The notes under the pieces are model-generated. The model saw only the letters and a program-made list of their open reading frames with translations, was not told the origin of the DNA and did no database searches. A DNA stretch of 12,822 nt, from positions 1 to 12,822 of the forward strand of contig JALHIE010000057.1 of the NCBI GenBank assembly GCA_022840285.1, read 5' to 3'. A program made the position numbers and the translations under genes. Shown in pieces: positions 1-8,009 of this stretch. The number at the start of each line of letters is the position of its first letter. Position 1 is the stretch's first letter. This DNA is from Porphyromonadaceae bacterium (lineage in GTDB: Bacteria > Bacteroidota > Bacteroidia > Bacteroidales > Dysgonomonadaceae).

Positions 1-1
1 T

Positions 2-9
2 TACTTTTG
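2..9 (+). promoter_or_regulatory. Candidate Bacteroidota -7 promoter box upstream of susC
   Basis: TACTTTTG matches the Bacteroidota -7 consensus TAnnTTTG at every fixed position. The matching -33 TTTG element would lie left of the window and cannot be checked. If real, transcription would begin around position 15-20 and give the SusC gene a leader of about 100 nt. The motif is short in A/T-rich DNA, so a chance match is possible. The STN domain of the SusC protein instead suggests an ECF-sigma promoter, which would look different. Confidence 0.35.
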
Positions 10-123
10 AGAATAATAGAAAACTAAAAAAACATGTCTGATAATATGACGGTTGGAAGTCAAGCAAAATTAAAATCAGTTTTTATCGGACGGCAATGTA
101 AAAAAATCAAATATTACAAATCT

Positions 124-3100
124 ATGAAATTCACCAATCAATTAAAAAAAGAATTATTATTTTTTATGATGATGTTTTCGCTTTTTGCCTTTTGTGTTCC
201 TGTCATGGGACAAAATACGAAAAGCAATAACCTCTCACTCAATGTGGAAAAGCAGCCTCTCGACGAAGTATTTAGTCAAATCACTGAATTAACGGGCTAC
301 AAATTTTTTTATGATCAGGAGATTGTGGAAAATGCTCCCGCCATTACGTTAAAAGTCCAAAACGCGACGATCGGGGATATTCTGGATCAGATTACCGCAC
401 AAACCGGACTCTCGTTTCAAAGGAAGGATAATACGATTACCGTATTTTACAATTCCTCCGATAATACGGTTCCGGAAACAAAGCCGGATGGAAAAACCGT
501 TTTGGTTACAGGTACTGTTACGGATGAAAACGAGATTCCCCTGCCCGGCACTACGATCACCATTGTGGGTTCCACAAAAGGGGTAATTACCGATGTCGAT
601 GGCGCTTTTTCCATTGAGGTGTCCCCGTCTGATGAATTGGAATTCTCGTTTGTCGGTATGGAAACGCAGAGAATCAAAGTAGGCAACAACAGAAAACTGA
701 GGGTGATCCTGACAGAAAAAGTCGATGAATTAGAGGAGGTGACGGTGGTCGCTTTCGCTAAACAGAAAAAAGAAAGCGTCTTATCTTCAATATCGACCGT
801 GAGACCAAGCGAGTTGAAGGTTCCAAGCAGCAATCTTACCACTGCCCTTGCCGGAAGAATTTCCGGACTGGTCTCCTATCAACGGAGCGGTGAGCCCGGT
901 GAAGATGATGCGAGTTTTTTCGTACGTGGGGTGACCTCTTTCTCTTACGCTCGTGGGCCGTTAATTTTGATCGATGGGGTGGAGATGTCCTCCTCCGATC
1001 TGGCGCGCCTTCAGCCCGATGATATTGCCAGTTTTTCCATCATGAAGGATGCGGCGGCGACTGCTTTGTATGGCGCTCGGGGCGCCAACGGAGTGATTTT
1101 GGTTACAACCAGGGGGGGACGGGAAGGAAAAGCGCAGGCCTCATTTCGTTACGAGACTTCTATTTCCCAACCCACTTCAAAAGTGCAATTGGCAGATCCG
1201 ATCACCTATATGACCCTGAACAACGAAGCCGTCACGGCACGAAATCCGTTGATGGCAGTTCCCTATGCCTACGAAAAAATCGATAATACCAAGGCCGGTA
1301 CCAACCCTTATGTCTATCCTGCCAATGACTGGTATGACTTGTTGTTCAATGATTATACGGTCAATCACCGCGCCAATTTAAATGTGTCTGGCGGCGGCAA
1401 GGTCGCCGTGTATTATATCGCAGCAACATTCAATCAGGATAATGGGGTTTTAAAGGTGGACCCGAAAAATAACTTCAATAACAATATCGATTTAAAGAGA
1501 TACCAACTACGGTCGAATATCAATATCAATATTACTCCCACCACAGAAGCCGGCATCAGACTATACGGGACTTTTGACGATTATACAGGTCCGATTGACG
1601 GAGGAACAGCTATGTACCAGAAAGTAATGAGATCTGATCCGGTTCTTTTCCCTCCTTATTTTGAGCCGGACGAACAATACCGGCATGTTACCCATACCCT
1701 TTTCGGCAATTATGACCAGGGACAGTATGTCAATCCTTACGCGGATATGGTAAAAGGGTATAAGGAATATTCCAAATCTATGATGCTTGCGCAATTTGAA
1801 TTAAGACAGGATCTCGATTTCATTACACAAGGGTTAGTGTTGCGCGGACTATTCAATACGAACCGCTATTCCTATTTTGATGTCAACCGATTTTATAATC
1901 CATTTTGGTATTCTGTTGCCAATTATGACAAACAAACCGATACCTATATGCTGACACGTTTGAATCCTGAGGAAGGGACGGAATGGTTGAGTTATAACGA
2001 AGGCCCAAAGGATATTTCATCCACTACCTATACGGAGGCGGCAATCAACTACGACCGAACATTCAATCTGCATAGTGTAAGCGGACTGCTGGTTGGAACA
2101 ATGAGAAATTTCATCACGCCCAATGCCTCTTCATTGCAGCTTTCGCTCCCTCAGAGAAATTTAGGGTTAGCCGGTCGGTTTACCTATTCCTACGACAGCC
2201 GCTATTTTACCGAATTCAATTTCGGATACAACGGTTCGGAAAGGTTTGCGAAAAACGAACGGTTCGGATTCTTCCCGTCGATCGGCGCGGCCTGGATCGT
2301 TTCCAATGAGCAATTCTGGGGAGATGATATAAGTAAAGTCATTCACAATCTCAAGTTAAAAGCTACATACGGGCTCGTGGGGAATGATGCCATCGGGGAT
2401 GCATCCGATCGTTTCTTTTACTTATCCGAGGTAAATTTGAATGACCCCGGAAGGAGTTTTACGTGGGGGGAAAATTTCGACTATACGGTAAACGGAATCG
2501 CCACTTCACGCTATGCAAACGATCAGATTACCTGGGAAGTATCAAAGAAGATGAATACCGGGATAGAGGTAGGGTTTTTCAATCGATTGGATATTCAGGT
2601 GGATTATTATACCGAGCATCGTACCAATATCTTGATGGATCGTGTCGATATCCCTACGACGATGGGGCTGCTGACGACTCCCCAGACGAATGTCGGTGAG
2701 GCCAAGGGAAGTGGGGTTGATTTTTCAGCCGATTATCAGCATTCCATCAGTAAGGATTTCTGGATCACAGGTCGTGCCAATTTTACCTATGCAACGGCCA
2801 AATATGAGGTGTACGAAGAGGTCGACAATACGTTGACACCTTGGCTTTCGCACATCGGCCAGCCCATTTCTCAGACATGGGGATATGTGGCCGAACGATT
2901 GTTTGTGGATGATTACGAAGTGGCGAATTCCCCGCAGCAGACTTTCGGGGAATACATGGGCGGAGATATCAAGTACCGGGATATCAATAAAGACGGACAG
3001 ATCAATTCGTTGGACAGGGTTCCTATCGGTTATCCCACACAACCAGAGATCATTTACGGATTCGGACTGTCCACCGGTTTCAGGAATTTCGATATATCCT

Positions 3101-3546
3101 TTTTTTTCCAGGGATTGGCCAGAGAGTCGTTCTGGATAGATGCTTACGCTACGTCGCCTTTCATTGATACCGACGGGAATTCGGCGATATCCTCCAAAAA
3201 TGCATTATTAAAAGTCTATGCTGAAAATCATTTTTCAGAAAACAATCCCGATATTTTTGAATTGTGGCCGCGATTAGCCGACAGGCATATCGCCAATAAC
3301 ACACAGACCAGTACTTGGTTCATGCGGGATGGTTCTTTCCTGCGACTGAAATCTCTCGAATTCGGATATACATTACCTGAAGAACTTACCAAACGTGCCG
3401 GCGTAAAGAATCTCCGCTTCTATTTTTCAGGGACTAATCTGTTGACATTTAGTAAGTTTAAATTGTGGGATCCTGAAATGGCAGGCAACGGGCTGGGGTA
3501 CCCCATCCAAAGAGTACTCAACCTAGGTCTTCAAATTTCATTCTAA
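124..3546 (+). CDS. SusC/RagA-type TonB-dependent outer-membrane transporter with STN signalling domain
   Basis: This is an outer-membrane channel that imports oligosaccharides with TonB energy, capped by the SusD lipoprotein encoded next. Counting from position 124 it has 1140 residues. Residues 1-29 are a Sec signal peptide (MKFTNQLKKELLFFMMMFSL...VMG). An STN domain follows at about 37-107, then a carboxypeptidase-regulatory-like beta domain at about 125-199. A TonB-box-like stretch DELEEVTVVAF lies near 201-211, and the plug at about 218-332 ends in GARGANGVILVTTRGG. The barrel ends in LNLGLQISF, with the usual terminal Phe. The frame is open back to an ATG at 34, but that start puts 30 hydrophilic residues before the signal peptide, so 124 is preferred. 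STN domains contact FecR-like anti-sigma factors in related systems, so ECF-sigma control is likely. The family is certain; the substrate is inferred from neighbours. Confidence 0.95.
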   Translation: MKFTNQLKKELLFFMMMFSLFAFCVPVMGQNTKSNNLSLNVEKQPLDEVFSQITELTGYKFFYDQEIVENAPAITLKVQNATIGDILDQITAQTGLSFQRKDNTITVFYNSSDNTVPETKPDGKTVLVTGTVTDENEIPLPGTTITIVGSTKGVITDVDGAFSIEVSPSDELEFSFVGMETQRIKVGNNRKLRVILTEKVDELEEVTVVAFAKQKKESVLSSISTVRPSELKVPSSNLTTALAGRISGLVSYQRSGEPGEDDASFFVRGVTSFSYARGPLILIDGVEMSSSDLARLQPDDIASFSIMKDAAATALYGARGANGVILVTTRGGREGKAQASFRYETSISQPTSKVQLADPITYMTLNNEAVTARNPLMAVPYAYEKIDNTKAGTNPYVYPANDWYDLLFNDYTVNHRANLNVSGGGKVAVYYIAATFNQDNGVLKVDPKNNFNNNIDLKRYQLRSNININITPTTEAGIRLYGTFDDYTGPIDGGTAMYQKVMRSDPVLFPPYFEPDEQYRHVTHTLFGNYDQGQYVNPYADMVKGYKEYSKSMMLAQFELRQDLDFITQGLVLRGLFNTNRYSYFDVNRFYNPFWYSVANYDKQTDTYMLTRLNPEEGTEWLSYNEGPKDISSTTYTEAAINYDRTFNLHSVSGLLVGTMRNFITPNASSLQLSLPQRNLGLAGRFTYSYDSRYFTEFNFGYNGSERFAKNERFGFFPSIGAAWIVSNEQFWGDDISKVIHNLKLKATYGLVGNDAIGDASDRFFYLSEVNLNDPGRSFTWGENFDYTVNGIATSRYANDQITWEVSKKMNTGIEVGFFNRLDIQVDYYTEHRTNILMDRVDIPTTMGLLTTPQTNVGEAKGSGVDFSADYQHSISKDFWITGRANFTYATAKYEVYEEVDNTLTPWLSHIGQPISQTWGYVAERLFVDDYEVANSPQQTFGEYMGGDIKYRDINKDGQINSLDRVPIGYPTQPEIIYGFGLSTGFRNFDISFFFQGLARESFWIDAYATSPFIDTDGNSAISSKNALLKVYAENHFSENNPDIFELWPRLADRHIANNTQTSTWFMRDGSFLRLKSLEFGYTLPEELTKRAGVKNLRFYFSGTNLLTFSKFKLWDPEMAGNGLGYPIQRVLNLGLQISF

Positions 3547-3551
3547 TAACA

Positions 3552-3569
3552 ATGAATACAATGAATACA
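3552..3569 (+). repeat. Two tandem ATGAATACA units at the SusD start
   Basis: ATGAATACA occurs at 3552-3560 and again at 3561-3569, followed by ATGAAAAAT at 3570. This gives three in-frame ATG codons for the SusD-like gene. Gain or loss of a 9-bp unit would keep the frame and only change the N-terminus or the spacing from the SusC stop at 3546. Confidence 0.7.
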
Positions 3570-5504
3570 ATGAAAAATTTAAAGTTTGCTGCTGTAATCT
3601 CTCTTTTTGTATTAAACTTTGCATGTGAAGATTATTTAGATGTGGTTCCCGATAACGTGCCGACCATCGATCATGCATTTCTCGACAGAACCAGTGCAGA
3701 AAAATATTTAGCCACCTGTTATACATTTTTGCCTAATCTGTCCACACCTTCCGGCGATCCAGCTATTCTTGGAAGCGATGAGTGGTGGGCGATTGAAGAT
3801 CAGTACTATAACTGGCTTAATACAAATTATGCTGGTTTGAAGTTGAAAAAGGGGGAACTGAACTCGAACGACCCGTTTTTCAATTTTTGGGATGGCTTGA
3901 ACGGCGGACGGGCATGCTATCGCGCCATCCGTGATTGTAACGTTTTCCTCGAAAATATTCACAAGGTCGGGAACGACCTGAGTGAAGAAGAAGCCAGAAG
4001 GTGGATTGCCGAAGTAAAGTTCCTGAAAGCCTACTATCATTACTATTTGATGCAGATGTACGGGCCGGTTCCGATTATCAAAGAGAATTTACCCATCTCT
4101 GCCAGTATTGAAGAGGTACGGGTTTATCGGGATCCGTTTGATGAGGGAATCGACTATATCGTCAGTTTGTTGGATGAAGCTGTTCCTGATTTGCCTTTAC
4201 AAATATTGAATGTAAGCTCCGAACTGGGAAGAATTACCCAACCGATCGCTTTGGCGTTGAAGGCGGAGATCCTGGTAATGGCGGCCAGCCCGTTATTCAA
4301 TGGCAACAGCGATTATCAGTCTTTTACCGACAATAGAGGCGTGGAATTGTTTCCGCAGGAATTCAGCCGGGAGAAATGGGAAAGAGCCGCCGTCGCCTGT
4401 AAGAATGCAATCGATACTGCTCTTTTGGCCGGACACGAACTCTATGAGTTTACAAAACAGACGAATATATCCGATTCTACCAAACGATTGATGTCTCTTC
4501 GACACGTAGTTACTGATAGGTGGAATAAAGAAATTATTTGGACGGAAGCCAAGCTTTCCATGTATAATTATCAGAGAGACACCACGCCGTTTTTCTTTAT
4601 GCAACAGTCTCAATGGTCACCTACTGATCCTTATATGTGCCCGACATTGAGAATGGCTGAACTCTTCTATTCGAATCATGGTGTTCCGATTGAAGAAGAT
4701 ACTCAATTTGATTACATGAACAGGTTTCAGACCGAAGCTGCTCCGGCGGATCACAAGTACTATATCCAACCGGGTTATGAAACCGCTATGCTGAATCTCA
4801 GAAGAGAGACTCGTTTCTATGCCAATTTGGCGTTTGATGGCGCTGTCTGGTTTGGGAATGGCCGTTATAAAGATGTAGGGGATGGCGCACCCAATGAGCA
4901 GCCATGGGTATTCAAGACAAAAAAAGGAGAGGCGCAGGGAAAAACTTCTAATTTGAGGTATTCGTTGTCCGGATACTGGGTGAGGAAAACCAGCCATTTT
5001 GAAAGTGTAAGCACTTCCTCTTCGTCGAATGTGATTGTGCGGTCTACCTTTCCGATCATTCGCCTGGCCGATCTCTATCTTTTATATGCCGAGGCGTTGA
5101 ATGAAGCGCTGGAGATGCCATCCGAGGAGGTGTACCATTATGTCGATCTCGTGCGGGAAAGAGCCGGTTTAGATGGGGTAGTGGAGAGTTGGCAAAACTT
5201 TTCGAAATATCCCTCCAAGCCAACTACCAAAGAAGGAATGAGAGAGATTATTCGTCAGGAGCGAATGATTGAACTGGCTTTTGAGGGGAAGCGATTCTGG
5301 GATATCCGAAGATGGAAAACCGCTCACCTCTGGTTGAATCAACCGATAAGGGGATTGAACCCCGACGGGCAAACTCCAGAAGAATTCAACACCATCAGAG
5401 TGCTCTATGTCCCTGAATTCTCCACCAAAGATTATCTTTTCCCAATACGACAATATAATCTCCGGGTCAATCCCAACCTAATTCAGAATCCGTATTGGCA
5501 ATAA
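3570..5504 (+). CDS. SusD/RagB family surface glycan-binding lipoprotein
   Basis: This is the lipid-anchored lid of the SusC channel, which binds glycan at the cell surface. From 3570 it has 644 residues (650 from the ATG at 3552). The start at 3570 gives a compact lipoprotein signal MKNLKFAAVISLFVLNFAC, with Cys19 as the predicted acylation site. The acidic EDYLD after the Cys resembles Bacteroidota surface-export signals; Asn at -3 of the lipobox is unusual. The N-terminal SusD-like region includes the LDVVPDNVPTIDHAF and FLKAYYHYYLMQMYGPVPI blocks. The C-terminal RagB/SusD domain includes LADLYLLYAEALNEA, VRERAGLDGV and the hallmark IRQERMIELAFEGKRFWDIR. It lies a few bases after SusC and is surely co-transcribed with it. 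The family call is firm; ligand specificity is not readable. Confidence 0.95.
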   Translation: MKNLKFAAVISLFVLNFACEDYLDVVPDNVPTIDHAFLDRTSAEKYLATCYTFLPNLSTPSGDPAILGSDEWWAIEDQYYNWLNTNYAGLKLKKGELNSNDPFFNFWDGLNGGRACYRAIRDCNVFLENIHKVGNDLSEEEARRWIAEVKFLKAYYHYYLMQMYGPVPIIKENLPISASIEEVRVYRDPFDEGIDYIVSLLDEAVPDLPLQILNVSSELGRITQPIALALKAEILVMAASPLFNGNSDYQSFTDNRGVELFPQEFSREKWERAAVACKNAIDTALLAGHELYEFTKQTNISDSTKRLMSLRHVVTDRWNKEIIWTEAKLSMYNYQRDTTPFFFMQQSQWSPTDPYMCPTLRMAELFYSNHGVPIEEDTQFDYMNRFQTEAAPADHKYYIQPGYETAMLNLRRETRFYANLAFDGAVWFGNGRYKDVGDGAPNEQPWVFKTKKGEAQGKTSNLRYSLSGYWVRKTSHFESVSTSSSSNVIVRSTFPIIRLADLYLLYAEALNEALEMPSEEVYHYVDLVRERAGLDGVVESWQNFSKYPSKPTTKEGMREIIRQERMIELAFEGKRFWDIRRWKTAHLWLNQPIRGLNPDGQTPEEFNTIRVLYVPEFSTKDYLFPIRQYNLRVNPNLIQNPYWQ

Positions 5505-5582
5505 GTTTAAACATGCTAAAAAGTAAATAAAATGAAAATGAATAGAATAAGAAACAATATGTGTCCTGATAAAGGTACAATC

Positions 5583-6800
5583 ATGTCAAAGATATTGATT
5601 CCCGGTTTTATGAGAATGTCGTTTTTGTGCTGCCTGGTCGGTTTGCTCTTCTTGATTTCCTGTAAGGAAGAGGAGATAGGACAATACCCGGTTGACAGTA
5701 TTCCACCGCAGTCAATCTCGAATCCCGTCATTACCAATTTTAAAGGGGGTAGCACCATCACTTACGACCTGCCTGTTGATAAAGATTTACTCTATGTGAA
5801 AGCCGTATATCAACTACCGAACGGTGTACAGAAGGAGACATTGGCCTCAGCTTTCGTGAATGAGTTAACGGTCAGAGGGTTTGCCAAATCCGCCAAGACG
5901 ACAGTGCGTCTAATTGCCGTAGACAGAAGCCGAAATAAATCCGCTCCGGTGGAGGTGGAAATAGAACCTTTGGATTCCCCGATTTTTGATATTTACGAAA
6001 GTCTTTCGGTGATTGCCAGTTTCGGAGGAATCAAGCTCACTTGGCAGAATCCAGAAAAAGAAGACGTGGTGGTAAGTGTTATGTATCGAAATGAAGATGG
6101 GTCTTACGAACAGGTCGAAAATTTTTATACCTCAGTGGAAGAAGGTATCGGCGCTGTACGTGGTATGGAGAGCAAAGAGATCGATTTTGCCATATTTATC
6201 AGAGATATATATGATAACTATACCGACACGCTTTTTACCACACTGACTCCATGGAAAGAGTCGGAATTAGATAAAGAATTGTGGAGAGGGTTACCGTTGT
6301 GCTCTTCCTTTTCATATAAAGTTGGTCCCATCACCAACCTGTGGGACGGTAAGACCATTGTGGAATATTTTGACACTTATTACCTGGGTATGTTATCTTC
6401 CGAAAAAATATTTTTTACGTTTGATCTGGGAGTGACGGCAAAATTATCACGATTCAAATTCTGGGGTAGAAACAACTGGTATTTCAATTTACACCATCCG
6501 AAGGAGTTCGAGATATGGGGAACCAATGATCCCGCTGTGGCCAATGGAGATCCTTGTTCATGGAACGGTTGGGTGTTATTGTTGACCGGAACATCGGAGA
6601 AACCCTCCGGACCGGAGCCTACGGCATTTACCGATTTAACCAGTGAAGACTTGGCTTTGGCCCACAACGGAGAAGAGTTTGAATTTCCGCTTGGAGTCCC
6701 CCCGGTACGATATATCCGGTTCAGGACGCTGCGTACATGGACAGACTCAAATATGTCGTTTCTGGGAGAATTGACATTCTGGGGACAGGTTAATGATTAA
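5583..6800 (+). CDS. DUF4959/DUF5126/DUF5000-type PUL lipoprotein, putative surface glycan-binding protein
   Basis: This is a predicted surface lipoprotein of a kind often found just after susCD. The frame opens at 5532 (422 aa), but an ATG at 5583 gives a better signal peptide, MSKILIPGFMRMSF...LFLISC, of 405 aa in total. The Cys is followed by KEEE, a good match to Bacteroidota lipoprotein surface-export signals. The order of parts is recognised from memory: an N-terminal DUF4959-like beta domain (ITYDLPVDKDLLYVKAVYQL, RLIAVDRSRNKSAPVEVEI), a middle DUF5126-like domain (SFGGIKLTWQNPEKEDVVVS, IFIRDIYDNYTDTLFTTLTP), and a C-terminal DUF5000/discoidin-like domain (FDLGVTAKLSRFKFWGRNNW, PKEFEIWGT, RYIRFRTLRTW). 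Glycan binding by the C-terminal jelly-roll domain is inferred. No catalytic motif is evident. The gene lies 78 bp after the SusD stop (27 bp if 5532 is used). Confidence 0.88.
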   Translation: MSKILIPGFMRMSFLCCLVGLLFLISCKEEEIGQYPVDSIPPQSISNPVITNFKGGSTITYDLPVDKDLLYVKAVYQLPNGVQKETLASAFVNELTVRGFAKSAKTTVRLIAVDRSRNKSAPVEVEIEPLDSPIFDIYESLSVIASFGGIKLTWQNPEKEDVVVSVMYRNEDGSYEQVENFYTSVEEGIGAVRGMESKEIDFAIFIRDIYDNYTDTLFTTLTPWKESELDKELWRGLPLCSSFSYKVGPITNLWDGKTIVEYFDTYYLGMLSSEKIFFTFDLGVTAKLSRFKFWGRNNWYFNLHHPKEFEIWGTNDPAVANGDPCSWNGWVLLLTGTSEKPSGPEPTAFTDLTSEDLALAHNGEEFEFPLGVPPVRYIRFRTLRTWTDSNMSFLGELTFWGQVND

Positions 6801-6827
6801 TTGATTATTTAATTTGTGAAATGCATT

Positions 6828-7940
6828 ATGAAAAAGAAAAAATATCTGTTACTGATGCTGATTTTCTTTGGCATCGTTTCCGCCTGTTCGGATATGAATG
6901 ATAAACATGATCTTTATCTGCGGGATGGAGAGATAATTTATATCGGTAGGGTCGATTCCGCAAAAATCCTGCCGGGAAACAGCCGGTTTCTCCTGCGTTA
7001 TTGGATTACGGATAACCGGGCTAAGGAACTGCATATCTATTGGAATCAAAGGCGGGATTCCCTGATGCTACCGATACCGGTTCACCAACCTTCCGATTCC
7101 ATCGAAGCATTGATTGGCGACATTCCCGAAGGAAATTATACGTTCCAATTGGTCTCAAGTGATGAAACCGGCCTGCAATCGATTCCTTTCGAGATGCTGG
7201 GGAATGTATATGGTGAGAGATTTGCGTCGACACTACTTACCGACAGGTTTATCAAAAGCGTTGATTATGATCCGGATGGACAGACCGTCACCTTGTGGTG
7301 GGGATCGCCCTCATCTATCCGTGAGATTGGGGTTGAAATAGCATATTTTGAGGAGGATAAAGAAAAAGTGGTTCGACTTTCAAATGAAGATATGGGCTCT
7401 GTAACGGTTATCGAAAATGTAAACGTGGAGAAAGAGGTCACTTACAGAACCATGTTCCTGCCGGAACCGGCAGCAATTGACACTTTTTTTACCGATATCA
7501 AACCGATTACTATTCTTCAGAATGTCGCCCTGAATAAACCGGTGAAAACCAGCAGCAACTTGAATGATAGCTATAGTGGTGCAAAAGCGGTTGATGGCAA
7601 TATCTCTACTGATGATTCGAGATGGATTAGCAGTTCGGCAGAGGGTTTGGAGCATTGGATCGAAATTGATTTGGGTAAAGAATATAGTTTATACTCTTTT
7701 AAATTGTATAAGCATTTGTATAACGAGTTTTTACTTCCGAATTTTATCATCCAGGTTGAGAAGAATGGGGAATGGGTAGATGTTGAAAAAGTTGAAAACT
7801 ATTTTGGGGAGATATTTGAAGTGATTTTTGACGAAGAAATTTCCACAAGCAAGGTAAGGCTTTTCATACCAGCATATGAAAAGAATCAGACTAGAATTAG
7901 GGAAATAGCAGTTTACGTTAAGCCTAAAAATCTCGGATAA
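6828..7940 (+). CDS. DUF4998 plus F5/8 type C (discoidin) lipoprotein, C-terminus altered by IS insertion
   Basis: This is a surface lipoprotein of 370 residues from 6828; an ATG at 6816 adds four. The signal peptide MKKKKYLLLMLIFFGIVSAC has its acylated Cys at 20, followed by SDMND. Residues about 21-225 resemble DUF4998 (GEIIYIGRVDSAKILPGNSR, LHIYWNQRRDSLMLPI, GNVYGERFASTLLTDRFI). Residues about 232-365 form a discoidin-like carbohydrate-binding domain (NVALNKPVKTSS, AVDGN, HWIEIDLGKEYSLYSFKLYK, RIREIAVYVK). The IS begins at 7923, exactly after the codon for Lys365, so the last five residues (PKNLG) and the stop codon are IS sequence. The discoidin fold looks essentially complete at EIAVYV, so the protein may still work; any native extension is lost. 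It follows the preceding gene closely, in the same operon. Glycan-binding function is inferred. Confidence 0.88.
   Translation: MKKKKYLLLMLIFFGIVSACSDMNDKHDLYLRDGEIIYIGRVDSAKILPGNSRFLLRYWITDNRAKELHIYWNQRRDSLMLPIPVHQPSDSIEALIGDIPEGNYTFQLVSSDETGLQSIPFEMLGNVYGERFASTLLTDRFIKSVDYDPDGQTVTLWWGSPSSIREIGVEIAYFEEDKEKVVRLSNEDMGSVTVIENVNVEKEVTYRTMFLPEPAAIDTFFTDIKPITILQNVALNKPVKTSSNLNDSYSGAKAVDGNISTDDSRWISSSAEGLEHWIEIDLGKEYSLYSFKLYKHLYNEFLLPNFIIQVEKNGEWVDVEKVENYFGEIFEVIFDEEISTSKVRLFIPAYEKNQTRIREIAVYVKPKNLG
7923..7934 (+). repeat. IS left terminal inverted repeat
   Basis: CCTAAAAATCTC is the exact reverse complement of 9581-9592. It overlaps the last codons of the discoidin gene and encodes Pro-Lys-Asn-Leu in that frame. 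Confidence 0.88.
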
Positions 7941-7943
7941 AAG

Positions 7944-7974
7944 TTGCATATGTTAGGTAAAATGTTTAATTTTA
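7944..7974 (+). promoter_or_regulatory. Candidate transposase promoter
   Basis: TTG at 7944-7946 is followed after 20 nt by TAATTTTA at 7967-7974, which matches the Bacteroidota -7 consensus TAnnTTTG at all but the last position. The spacing fits the usual 19-21 nt. It lies inside the IS left end and points toward the transposase. It overlaps the left arm of the hairpin at 7951-8008, so a transcript starting just downstream would escape that structure while read-through from the PUL genes would form it. Confidence 0.4.
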
Positions 7975-8008
7975 GAGCATTAAATTAAAAACCAACATTC
8001 ACCTAACA
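7951..8008 (+). repeat. Long imperfect hairpin in the IS left noncoding end
   Basis: TGTTAGGT (7951-7958) pairs with ACCTAACA (8001-8008), AATGTT (7961-7966) with AACATT (7994-7999), and TAATTT (7967-7972) with AAATTA (7982-7987). Bulges separate the three segments. The structure ends one base before the first possible transposase ATG at 8010. In a transcript entering from the upstream operon it would sequester the transposase start region, a known way for IS elements to avoid activation by external transcription. That role is inferred. Confidence 0.6.
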
Positions 8009-8009
8009 C

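Noticed and set aside
447..842. 131-residue open frame on the - strand inside the SusC gene
   Set aside because: It lies wholly opposite conserved SusC domains, has low-complexity composition and no recognisable motif; it is a shadow of the real gene.
7941..8009. Ordinary intergenic region with a natural end of the discoidin gene at 7940
   Set aside because: The perfect 12-bp repeat at 7923 and 9581, starting with CC as in IS1380 elements, places the IS boundary inside the last codons, so the stop belongs to the IS.
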